Shown: one piece after another, positions 55,563 to 62,706 of the stretch
How the letters are laid out: every line of letters begins with the position of its first letter
Position numbering within the stretch: the stretch's first letter is position 1
Assembly: GCF_030644225.1 (NCBI RefSeq)
Contig: NZ_CP128650.1
Span: 692,001 to 756,000 of the forward strand
Origin: Selenomonas dianae
GTDB lineage: Bacteria > Bacillota > Negativicutes > Selenomonadales > Selenomonadaceae
DNA length: 64,000 nucleotides
Direction: 5' to 3'
Program-made: the position numbers and the translations under genes
Notes under the pieces: generated by a model
What the model saw: the letters and a program-made list of their open reading frames with translations, nothing else
Database searches by the model: none
What the model was told of the DNA's origin: nothing

Positions 55563-55648
55563 GGGCAGCAGCGACACGGTTCTTCCGTGTTCGCCGCTGT
55601 CCTGCCGAACATAGAACAGCTGCCGTCCTGCGGGGATGGCGGCTTTTC
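55563..55648 (+). promoter_or_regulatory. Tandem hairpins between P19 and DUF2318 genes
   Basis: A long hairpin (55563-55606: GGCAG..ACACGG paired with CCGTGT..CTGCC) is followed by a terminator-like one (55618-55648: AGCTGCC..GGCGGCT then TTTTC). They could stabilise the P19 message and reduce transcription into the following membrane genes. Confidence 0.55.
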
Positions 55649-55669
55649 TAGTAGGAAAGGGTTATTACA

Positions 55670-56935
55670 ATGTTACAGGCGTTTCTACAAGAGCTCGTAC
55701 CGGCACTTGAGGAGAGCATCAAGCTCGCCGTGCCGCTTGGCATTTTGCTTGCAATTATTCTGCCCCTGCCGAATCAAAGCATTCGCCATACCTTTACGCG
55801 CGTTCTGAAATGGGGGTTCTTCCTCTCGATCTTCATGACGGCGGTTCGCGTCGGTACACGTTCGGCGGTCAATCGAGAGATCTTCGAGAGCATGGCGATC
55901 ATCCTCGATCTTGCGGCGGCACTTGTTCTGTGCATCATTCTCCTGCGCAGCCTCCATCGCGTATGGACGGCGGGGGAGGAGCGCGTGTTCCGCATTGCGG
56001 TCGGGGCGCTGACACTGGGGCTCTTTCTCTATCACGGACTCGAACTCTGGCTGATTCCCGTCGGTACGGTACAGGTGGCGATGGGCGAGTATTTTACGCT
56101 TGTGTTCTTCGTTAAAATACTTGGGTTTGTCGCCGGCATCTTCTTTGGCTTCCTCTCCGGGTACCTCGCGTACAAGGCGGCGGCGGCACTCAACCACGGG
56201 CGGCTTGTATTCGTCTTTACCGTGCAAGTCATCGCGACGGCGATTCAGCAGATCATCTTTGTCATGACGGTCATGATGGCACGGCAGGTGTTCGGTGCAC
56301 AGGCGCTCATCTCCATCATGGCGCCCTTTATCGACCATCAGAACATGGTGATCTATGCCATCTATTTCGTTTCGATCCTTGTTCCTGTCACGCTCTTTTT
56401 GCAGCCGCGTCCGGAGCGCCCCATCGGGGCAAATCCCGCGCAGTACCGTCAGATCGTCTCGCGTGCGATTCGGCGCAAGCGTTGGGGGACGGGGCTTCTC
56501 GCGATGCTCGTGCTGACGATTCTCGTCTCAAGTGCGGGCGGTTGGTATGCGAACAAGAAGGACGTACTTGCTCCTGCGGTCGCCATCAAGGCGGAGAACG
56601 GGCTTGTGCAGATCCCACTGGAGGAGGTTTCGGACGGGCATCTCCACCGCTATGCGTTCCGCTCATCGAGCGGGACGGAGGTGCGTGTGATCGTTGTTCA
56701 AAAGGGCGGCTCCGCGTTCGGTGTCGGGCTGGACGCGTGTGAAATCTGCGGTGCGACGGGCTATTTCGAACGCGACGGACAGATCGTCTGTCGTCTTTGT
56801 GACGTTGTCATGAACAAGGCGACGATCGGCCTCCCCGGCGGATGCAATCCGATTCCCGTGGAGTATCGCGTGGCAGGCGGTGCGGTGCAGATTTCGGCGG
56901 ATACGCTCGAAGCGGCACAGGTGCATTTCCGCTGA
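55670..56935 (+). CDS. DUF2318 iron-uptake membrane protein
   Basis: This 421-residue protein has an N-terminal membrane part of about seven to nine helices (residues 15-310). A C-terminal extracytoplasmic DUF2318 domain follows, with CEICGATGYFERDGQIVCRLCDVVMNKATIGLPGGCNPIP near 365-405. The two CX2C pairs could hold a metal or a redox disulphide. Such proteins accompany FTR1 and P19 in the Campylobacter P19 and Bifidobacterium bfe loci and are thought to assist iron transfer. ATG 55670 has AGGAAAGGG upstream. Confidence 0.9.
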   Translation: MLQAFLQELVPALEESIKLAVPLGILLAIILPLPNQSIRHTFTRVLKWGFFLSIFMTAVRVGTRSAVNREIFESMAIILDLAAALVLCIILLRSLHRVWTAGEERVFRIAVGALTLGLFLYHGLELWLIPVGTVQVAMGEYFTLVFFVKILGFVAGIFFGFLSGYLAYKAAAALNHGRLVFVFTVQVIATAIQQIIFVMTVMMARQVFGAQALISIMAPFIDHQNMVIYAIYFVSILVPVTLFLQPRPERPIGANPAQYRQIVSRAIRRKRWGTGLLAMLVLTILVSSAGGWYANKKDVLAPAVAIKAENGLVQIPLEEVSDGHLHRYAFRSSSGTEVRVIVVQKGGSAFGVGLDACEICGATGYFERDGQIVCRLCDVVMNKATIGLPGGCNPIPVEYRVAGGAVQISADTLEAAQVHFR

Positions 56936-56959
56936 TGGCGGTATGAGAGGAGGAAAGCC

Positions 56960-58243
56960 ATGTTTTGGCAAATGGTAAAAGGGGCGCTCATCCGCCAGCG
57001 CGGGAGGTTCATCCTCATCGCACTGACGGTTGCGCTCGGGGTCTCGCTCGCGACCGCCATGCTGAATGTCATGTTCGACATCGGCGAGAAGGTCAATCAG
57101 GAGCTGAAGGCGTTCGGCGCAAATATCACGGTTACGCCGCGCAACTCGATGGTGCTCAAGGATCTCTACGGCGTGGAAACGACGACGAGTACGCATCGTG
57201 AATATTTGGATGAAGCGGATCTCGGCAACATCAAGACGATTTTCTGGACGAACAACATCGTCGCATTCGCCCCCTCGCTGACGACGAACGTCACGCTCGG
57301 GGACGGCGGGACGGTTCCGTTCTTTGGCACGTGGTTCGAGCATACCCTCACGCTGCCGACGGATGAGGTGTACACCACGGGTGTGAAGTTCATGAAGTCG
57401 TGGTGGCACGTTGACGGTGACTGGGCGGATGATACAAAGGCGGACGAGGTGCTCGTCGGCACGAAGCTCGCGCAGAAGCTCGGCGTTTCGGCGGGCAGTA
57501 CGCTCTCCTACAAAAAGCCGGACGGCACGGATGGCACACTGACAGTCACGGGCATCCTTTCGGGCGGCGGCGACGAGGAGAATCAGATTGTCGGTTCGCT
57601 CCAGCTCGCTCAGAGTCTTGCAAATGCAGCGGGTAAGATCGATCAGGTCGAGGTCAGTGCGATGACGACGCCGGAGAACGATCTCGCCCGCAAGGCGGCG
57701 GAGAACCCGAAATCGCTCTCGCAGTCGGAGTATGACATCTGGTACTGCACTTCGTACGTCGGTTCGATTGCCTATCAGATTGAGGAGGTTATGCAGAACG
57801 CGGCGGCACATCCCGTCCGTCAGATTGCCGAATCCGAGGGCAAGATCCTCGACAAGACACAGCTGCTGATGCTGCTCATCACGGTGCTCTCGCTGCTTTC
57901 GTCCAGCCTTGGTGTCAGCAACCTCATCAGCGCGAACATCATGGAGCGCAGCCGCGAACTCGGACTTTTGAAGGCGCTTGGCGCAACCAATATTGCGGTC
58001 GTGCTCTCCGTTCTGGCAGAGATCTTTATCGCCGGGATTATGGGCGGCATCCTCGGTTATGTCGTGGGGCTTGGCTTTGCCCAGCTGATCGGCGAGAATG
58101 TCTTTGGCTCGGGCATTGCGGTGAATCCGTATGTTATCCCGATCATCGCCGTGCTCATGTCGCTCGTGCTCGTGATCGGGAGCGTGCCCGCGATCCGTAT
58201 GCTTCTGTCGCTGCAGCCGGCAGAGGTTCTCTATGGCAGGTGA
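56960..58243 (+). CDS. FtsX/MacB-type ABC transporter permease 1 of the iron locus
   Basis: This 427-residue permease has the FtsX/MacB layout: a first helix at about residues 15-40, a periplasmic domain of roughly 240 residues, and three C-terminal helices. Cytoplasmic coupling sequence IMERSRELGLLKALGATN, preceded by LLMLLITVLSLLSSSLGVSNLIS, is diagnostic. Such permeases transmit ATP-driven motion to the periplasm rather than importing solute. Position between DUF2318 and the second permease matches the P19-associated ABC system of Campylobacter. ATG 56960 follows GAGAGGAGG. Confidence 0.9.
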   Translation: MFWQMVKGALIRQRGRFILIALTVALGVSLATAMLNVMFDIGEKVNQELKAFGANITVTPRNSMVLKDLYGVETTTSTHREYLDEADLGNIKTIFWTNNIVAFAPSLTTNVTLGDGGTVPFFGTWFEHTLTLPTDEVYTTGVKFMKSWWHVDGDWADDTKADEVLVGTKLAQKLGVSAGSTLSYKKPDGTDGTLTVTGILSGGGDEENQIVGSLQLAQSLANAAGKIDQVEVSAMTTPENDLARKAAENPKSLSQSEYDIWYCTSYVGSIAYQIEEVMQNAAAHPVRQIAESEGKILDKTQLLMLLITVLSLLSSSLGVSNLISANIMERSRELGLLKALGATNIAVVLSVLAEIFIAGIMGGILGYVVGLGFAQLIGENVFGSGIAVNPYVIPIIAVLMSLVLVIGSVPAIRMLLSLQPAEVLYGR

Positions 58244-58246
58244 TGA

Positions 58247-59380
58247 ATGATGAATCGATATAAAATGTTCTTTATCATGGTCGCGAACTCCCTGCTGCGG
58301 CGGCGTGCGCGCATGGCAATCGCGCTTCTCGCTGTCGCCATCGGCGCGACGATCATCTCGGGCATGATTACGGTCTACAAGGAAGTCCCCGAACAGATGG
58401 GGCGGGCGTTCCGTGCCTACGGTGCGAACCTTCTCATCCTGCCGGGTACGGATAAGGGGATGATTCAGGAGGATTCGATTGCCGCCGTACGCAAATCCCT
58501 CGCGGGCTATGAGATCGTCGGCATCACTCCATTTTTGTATGATACGCTCCTCATCAACCATCAGACGGTGATGGCGGGCGGCACGGACTTCGCCGTGCTG
58601 CAGGAGGTCAGCCCCTATTGGCAGATCCGTGGGGACTGGCCGACACCGGGGGAGAAGGAGATCCTGCTCGGAGCGGAGTTCGCGGCAAAGCTGCGTGTGA
58701 ATCCCGGCGATACGATTACCGTTTCGGGCGGTGAGGGGACGATTGTGAGTGACTACCGTGTGTCCGGCATTGTCCGCACGGGTGGGAACGAAGAGAACTT
58801 CGTCTTTGTTTCGCTGCCCGAGATGCAGAGTATGAAGGGGCGTCCCGGTGAGTTGAGCCTCGCGCAGGTTTCCGTCGTTGCGGGGCAGGATGAGCTGGCA
58901 CGTGCCGAGGAAAAGATACGCACGGATGTACCCGGGGTTCAGCCCCAGCTCGTCAAGCAGATTGCGCAGTCGGAGGGGACGGTGCTCGGGAAACTTCAAG
59001 CGCTCGTGCTCATCGTCACCGTCGTTGTCCTCGTCCTGACGCTCATCTGTGTTTCGACGACGATGATGGCGATTGTGACGGAACGTCGCCGTGAAATCGG
59101 TCTGAAGAAGGCGCTCGGCGCGGACAACCGTCACATTGTCGCGGAGTTTTTCGGCGAGGGGTGCCTCCTCGGTGCGCTCGGCGGCGTGCTCGGCTCGGGC
59201 TTCGGCTATCTCTTTGCACAGAGTGTCAGTGTCAACGTATTCGGGCGTGGGATTGAGTTCTCGGCGACCATCGTCGTCGTTGCACTCGTCATGTCCATCT
59301 TTGTCACGGGGCTTGCGTCGCTTCTGCCGGTACGTATTGCAACGAATGTTGATCCCGCAATCATCCTGCGCGGCGAATGA
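58247..59380 (+). CDS. FtsX/MacB-type ABC transporter permease 2 of the iron locus
   Basis: This 377-residue second permease has the same topology as its neighbour, so the two should form a heterodimer. The N-terminal helix is at about 18-38 and the periplasmic domain at about 40-255. The coupling motif MAIVTERRREIGLKKALGADN comes next, then two helices ending in SLLPVRIATNVDPAIILRGE. The start is ATG 58247 with a second ATG directly after it, three bases behind the first permease gene. The ATPase gene follows 17 nt downstream. Confidence 0.9.
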   Translation: MMNRYKMFFIMVANSLLRRRARMAIALLAVAIGATIISGMITVYKEVPEQMGRAFRAYGANLLILPGTDKGMIQEDSIAAVRKSLAGYEIVGITPFLYDTLLINHQTVMAGGTDFAVLQEVSPYWQIRGDWPTPGEKEILLGAEFAAKLRVNPGDTITVSGGEGTIVSDYRVSGIVRTGGNEENFVFVSLPEMQSMKGRPGELSLAQVSVVAGQDELARAEEKIRTDVPGVQPQLVKQIAQSEGTVLGKLQALVLIVTVVVLVLTLICVSTTMMAIVTERRREIGLKKALGADNRHIVAEFFGEGCLLGALGGVLGSGFGYLFAQSVSVNVFGRGIEFSATIVVVALVMSIFVTGLASLLPVRIATNVDPAIILRGE

Positions 59381-59397
59381 GTTAGGAGGAAAAAGCA

Positions 59398-60060
59398 ATG
59401 AGTTTGCTTGAACTGCGGCACGTCTCCAAGGCGTACAACGAGAAGGTGCTCGCTCTGGACGATGTCAATCTGAAGGTGGAAAAAGGCGAATGGCTCGCCG
59501 TTATGGGTCCCTCCGGCTCGGGAAAGTCCACGCTCATGAACATCATCGGCTGTATGGACAGCGCGACGAGCGGCGAGGTTATCCTCGACGGCGATGTGCT
59601 GACCGATGCGACGCCGGAGGAACTGACGCGCTACCGCCGTGACAAGATCGGCATTGTCTTTCAGCAGTTCCACATGATCCCGTACCTTACGGCGGTTGAA
59701 AACATCATGGTCGCCCAGTATTACCACAGTATGCCCGATCGTGACGAAGCGATGGCGGCGTTGGAGCGTGTCGGACTTGCCGACCGTGCGAGCCACCTGC
59801 CCAGTCAGCTCTCGGGCGGTGAGCAGCAGCGCGTCTGTATCGCGCGCGCCCTCATCAACTATCCCGTCCTCATCCTTGCGGATGAGCCGACGGGCAACCT
59901 CGACGAGAAGAACCAGAAGCTCGTCATGAAGATCTTCCATGAGCTGCACGATGAGGGACATACGATCCTCACCGTGACCCACTCCGCCGAGGTCGGCGAG
60001 GAGGCGCAGCGCTGCGTCATCATCGAACATGGGCATATGCGTGAAAGGACGGCGGAATGA
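59398..60060 (+). CDS. LolD/MacB-type ABC ATPase of the iron locus
   Basis: This 220-residue ATPase drives the two FtsX-type permeases. It has Walker [10 protein letters not shown] near residue 40, Q-loop VFQQFHMIPYLTAVENI, signature LSGGEQQRVCIARALIN, Walker B VLILADEPTGNLDEKN and the switch His in VTHSAEVG. It belongs to the MacB/LolD/FtsE class, consistent with mechanotransmission. ATG 59398 follows AGGAGG. The lipoprotein gene behind it starts within its last codons (ATGA). Confidence 0.93.
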   Translation: MSLLELRHVSKAYNEKVLALDDVNLKVEKGEWLAVMGPSGSGKSTLMNIIGCMDSATSGEVILDGDVLTDATPEELTRYRRDKIGIVFQQFHMIPYLTAVENIMVAQYYHSMPDRDEAMAALERVGLADRASHLPSQLSGGEQQRVCIARALINYPVLILADEPTGNLDEKNQKLVMKIFHELHDEGHTILTVTHSAEVGEEAQRCVIIEHGHMRERTAE

Positions 60061-60530
60061 TGAAGAAAAGCGTATTGGGAATAGCTGTACTTTTCTCAGT
60101 TGGTGTGATGCTCACGGGCTGCGGCGATGAGAAAAAGGAAGCACCGAAAAACGATGCGAAGCCTGCCGCACAGGCGGTGTCGATTGATCTGACGGGCGCG
60201 AAGGACGGAACGTTTTCCGCAGACAGCGCAGAGCATCCGCAGCTCGGGCATTCACACGTCGAACTGACGATTGCAGGCGGAGCGATTACCAAGGTCGTTC
60301 ATACGGGCTTTGACAAGGACGGCAAGGTGAAGGACGAGAACTACGGCGCGGACAAGCCCGAGGGCGTGCGCAAAAAGGCGCAGAACGCCTACAAGGCGAT
60401 CGGCTCGTATGCAAGCCAGCTTGAGTCAAAGAAGGATCTCGCGAAGGTCGATGCCATCGCGGGCGCAACCGTCAGTTATGACCAGTTTAACGAAGCCGTT
60501 GCAAAGGCGGTCGAAGCGGCGAAGAAGTAA
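60057..60530 (+). CDS. FMN-binding-domain lipoprotein
   Basis: This 157-residue lipoprotein has signal MMKKSVLGIAVLFSVGVMLTGC (Cys22). After an acidic linker comes an FMN-bind domain: KDGTFSADSAEHPQLGHSHVELTIAGGAITKV and the end motif DAIAGATVSYDQFNEAV. The Thr of GAT is where ApbE attaches FMN in this family, so the protein is probably a flavinylated electron carrier outside the inner membrane. It ends the iron operon, where Campylobacter has thioredoxin-like genes. No apbE is in the window. Confidence 0.87.
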   Translation: MMKKSVLGIAVLFSVGVMLTGCGDEKKEAPKNDAKPAAQAVSIDLTGAKDGTFSADSAEHPQLGHSHVELTIAGGAITKVVHTGFDKDGKVKDENYGADKPEGVRKKAQNAYKAIGSYASQLESKKDLAKVDAIAGATVSYDQFNEAVAKAVEAAKK

Positions 60531-60549
60531 ATCGTATACAGATAAAATG

Positions 60550-60580
60550 GAAGTCGTCATACATCTTGTATGGCGGCTTC
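60550..60580 (+). terminator. Terminator-like hairpin at the end of the iron locus
   Basis: GAAGTCGTCATACA / TGTATGGCGGCTTC is a long stem with G-T wobble positions and a tiny loop, followed by the weak tract TCTTC. Confidence 0.55.
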
Positions 60581-60626
60581 TCTTCATATGTGGTAGAATA
60601 AAGAGCGTGATATAGTCAGGAGGAAT

Positions 60627-62084
60627 ATGATGATAGACGATGCAAAATTATTGGAGACGGTTATTTCAGAATTTGAGGCGCTGACGCACATCCCACGCCC
60701 GTCGGGGCATGAGAAAGCCGTCAGCGACTATCTGAAGAAGCGCTTCGGGGAGATCGGCTGCAAGGTGACGCAGGATGAGTTTCTGAACATTATCGCGGAA
60801 CTCCCTGCGACAAAGGGCTGCGAGGCTGCGCCGCGCACGATCCTGCAGGGACATATGGACATGGTCTGCGTCGCAAGGCCGGGAGTTGCATACGATCCGC
60901 TGACCGACCCGATCAAACTCGTGCGCACGGAGAAAGCTCTGACGGCGGATGGGACGAGTCTCGGGGGCGACGACGGCATCGGTGTTGCGGAGATTTTGAC
61001 GGCGATGCAGTACGCGGAAGAACATGGAGCACTGCGTGCGATCATTACGGTGGATGAGGAGCAGGGGATGTCGGGGGCGCGTCATCTCTCTGCCGACCAT
61101 TTGAAGGATGCACGTTTTCTCATCAACTGCGACTCCGAGGATTATCATATCATGACCGTTGGCAGTGCGGGCAGTGTCAACCTCGACTTTTCACGCACGC
61201 TCTCGCGCAGGGTGTCGGAGCTGCCCGCCTACCACATCTCCGTGGAGGGACTTCTCGGCGGGCACTCGGGCGAGCGCATCGGTGACGGACGCGGCAACGC
61301 GATCCGGACACTCGCGCTTGCCTTGCAGGCTCTTGAGGAGCACGGAAAAATTGAGCTTGTCACGTTCACGGGCGGCACGGCGCGCAATGCGATCCCTCCG
61401 ACGGCAGAGGCGGTTATCCGAACGGGCATCGTCGAGCGTGAAATCGTGAACGTGCTTGTGGAGGAAGAAAAGCGTTTCCATGCGCTCTACGGTACGGTCG
61501 ATCCTGCGATGAAGTTCGCGTTCAAGACGGTGGCGCATACAGGGCGCGTGGTCGGTGCGGAGGAGCAGCACGACCTCATCGCCCTGCTCACACTCCTTCG
61601 TACGGGGGTGTACGATATGTCGCACCTTCATGCGGACAAGGTCGAGACCTCGGCAAATCTCGGCGTTCTCCATATGGATGAAAACGAGGTATGTGTTCAG
61701 TTCTTCCCGCGTTCTTCGGTGAATGAGCGTCTGGATGAAATCGCTGCGATGGCGCGAACGATGGCAGAGCTCACGAATTTTAATCTCGCGGTGGGTGCAC
61801 AGTCGCCCGCATGGCGTGAGCGTGCGGAGAGCCGTCTCGCGCAGATCATGGGCGAGGTCTATGCTGCACACAACGATGGTGTGCAAATGACGGTTGAGAG
61901 CATCCATGCGGGGCTTGAAACAAGCTGGCACGCAGCGAAGAATCCGGACCTCGACATGGTGTCCATCGGTGTGACATCGACGGGCATCCATACACCGGAT
62001 GAGCGCGTCGAGGTTGCGACGATTGTGCCGGAGGCGAAGCTGATGATGGAAACGCTGCGCCGCATTTCGCAGGAAAAGGCATAG
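60627..62084 (+). CDS. pepD: Aminoacyl-histidine dipeptidase
   Basis: This 485-residue M20/PepD zinc peptidase cleaves Xaa-His and other dipeptides. Metal-ligand motifs are LQGHMDMVCV near residue 78, GDDGIGVA near 116, TVDEEQGMSGARHL near 146 with the catalytic Glu, NCDSEDYH near 170 and HAGLETSWHA near 432. A lid domain (SVEGLLGGHSGERIGDGRGNAIR) near 205 is typical. ATG 60627 follows AGGAGG, 96 nt behind the iron locus and with a weak TAGAAT -10 upstream. Confidence 0.93.
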   Translation: MMIDDAKLLETVISEFEALTHIPRPSGHEKAVSDYLKKRFGEIGCKVTQDEFLNIIAELPATKGCEAAPRTILQGHMDMVCVARPGVAYDPLTDPIKLVRTEKALTADGTSLGGDDGIGVAEILTAMQYAEEHGALRAIITVDEEQGMSGARHLSADHLKDARFLINCDSEDYHIMTVGSAGSVNLDFSRTLSRRVSELPAYHISVEGLLGGHSGERIGDGRGNAIRTLALALQALEEHGKIELVTFTGGTARNAIPPTAEAVIRTGIVEREIVNVLVEEEKRFHALYGTVDPAMKFAFKTVAHTGRVVGAEEQHDLIALLTLLRTGVYDMSHLHADKVETSANLGVLHMDENEVCVQFFPRSSVNERLDEIAAMARTMAELTNFNLAVGAQSPAWRERAESRLAQIMGEVYAAHNDGVQMTVESIHAGLETSWHAAKNPDLDMVSIGVTSTGIHTPDERVEVATIVPEAKLMMETLRRISQEKA

Positions 62085-62223
62085 CCCGCACGATACCGCC
62101 ATGAACATTCTCAATTAGTTTTTCATCTCTATAGAAAAAAGATGTACACTGTGCTATACTATTCTCATTGATTGTGATTATATATTGGAGAGTTATCCTG
62201 CAATAACACATGGAGGGAAAAAT

Positions 62224-62706
62224 ATGGCAGAGACCTACACAATGGAGGATCTGAAAAAACGTCTGCAGGCAACGCAGCGCAAGATGACACCGCAGCGGCA
62301 GATCGTCCTGCAGGTGATCCTCGATCATCCGAGCGAGCATCTGAGCGCGGAGAAGATCTATGACATCCTGCGCGGCACAGAGTCGGAGATCGGCCTTGCG
62401 ACCGTGTACCGCAGCCTTGAGATTCTCGTGTCGCTCGGAATTCTGCAGAAGATCGAATTCGGCAAGGAATTTGACAAGCGCAATAAGGGTTCGTACTCCT
62501 ACGAGCTGAACCCGATTGATCCGAATCAGCATTTTCATCATCATCTCATCTGCACGGAGTGCAAGGAGATCTCGGAGTTCGAGGAGGATATGCTCGACCA
62601 TCTCGAAGAGGACATCTTTAAGAAAACGGGCTTCAAGGTGGAGAACCATCAGGCGAAGTTCTTCGGGATCTGTAAGAAATGTCAGGAGCAGCAGAAAAAG
62701 GCGTGA
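62224..62706 (+). CDS. Fur-family ferric uptake/peroxide regulator
   Basis: This 160-residue metal-dependent repressor has an N-terminal winged helix (QRKMTPQRQIVLQVILDHPSEHLSAEKIYDIL ... GLATVYRSLEILVSLGIL). The dimer domain has the regulatory His cluster HFHHHLICTECKEISEFEED and two CX2C structural zinc pairs (CTECKE and CKKCQ). Fur and PerR are hard to separate by sequence; the HFHHHL segment fits either. Its position 1.7 kb behind the iron locus makes it a plausible regulator of that locus. ATG 62224 follows GGAGGG. A weak promoter with TATACT lies about 70 nt upstream. Confidence 0.9.
   Translation: MAETYTMEDLKKRLQATQRKMTPQRQIVLQVILDHPSEHLSAEKIYDILRGTESEIGLATVYRSLEILVSLGILQKIEFGKEFDKRNKGSYSYELNPIDPNQHFHHHLICTECKEISEFEEDMLDHLEEDIFKKTGFKVENHQAKFFGICKKCQEQQKKA

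Noticed and set aside
56663-59398. Open frame of 911 codons on the - strand
   Set aside because: It lies antisense to three well-supported iron-locus genes, is full of Arg/His/Asp and lacks a ribosome site or any recognisable domain. It is a product of G+C-rich codon usage on the other strand.
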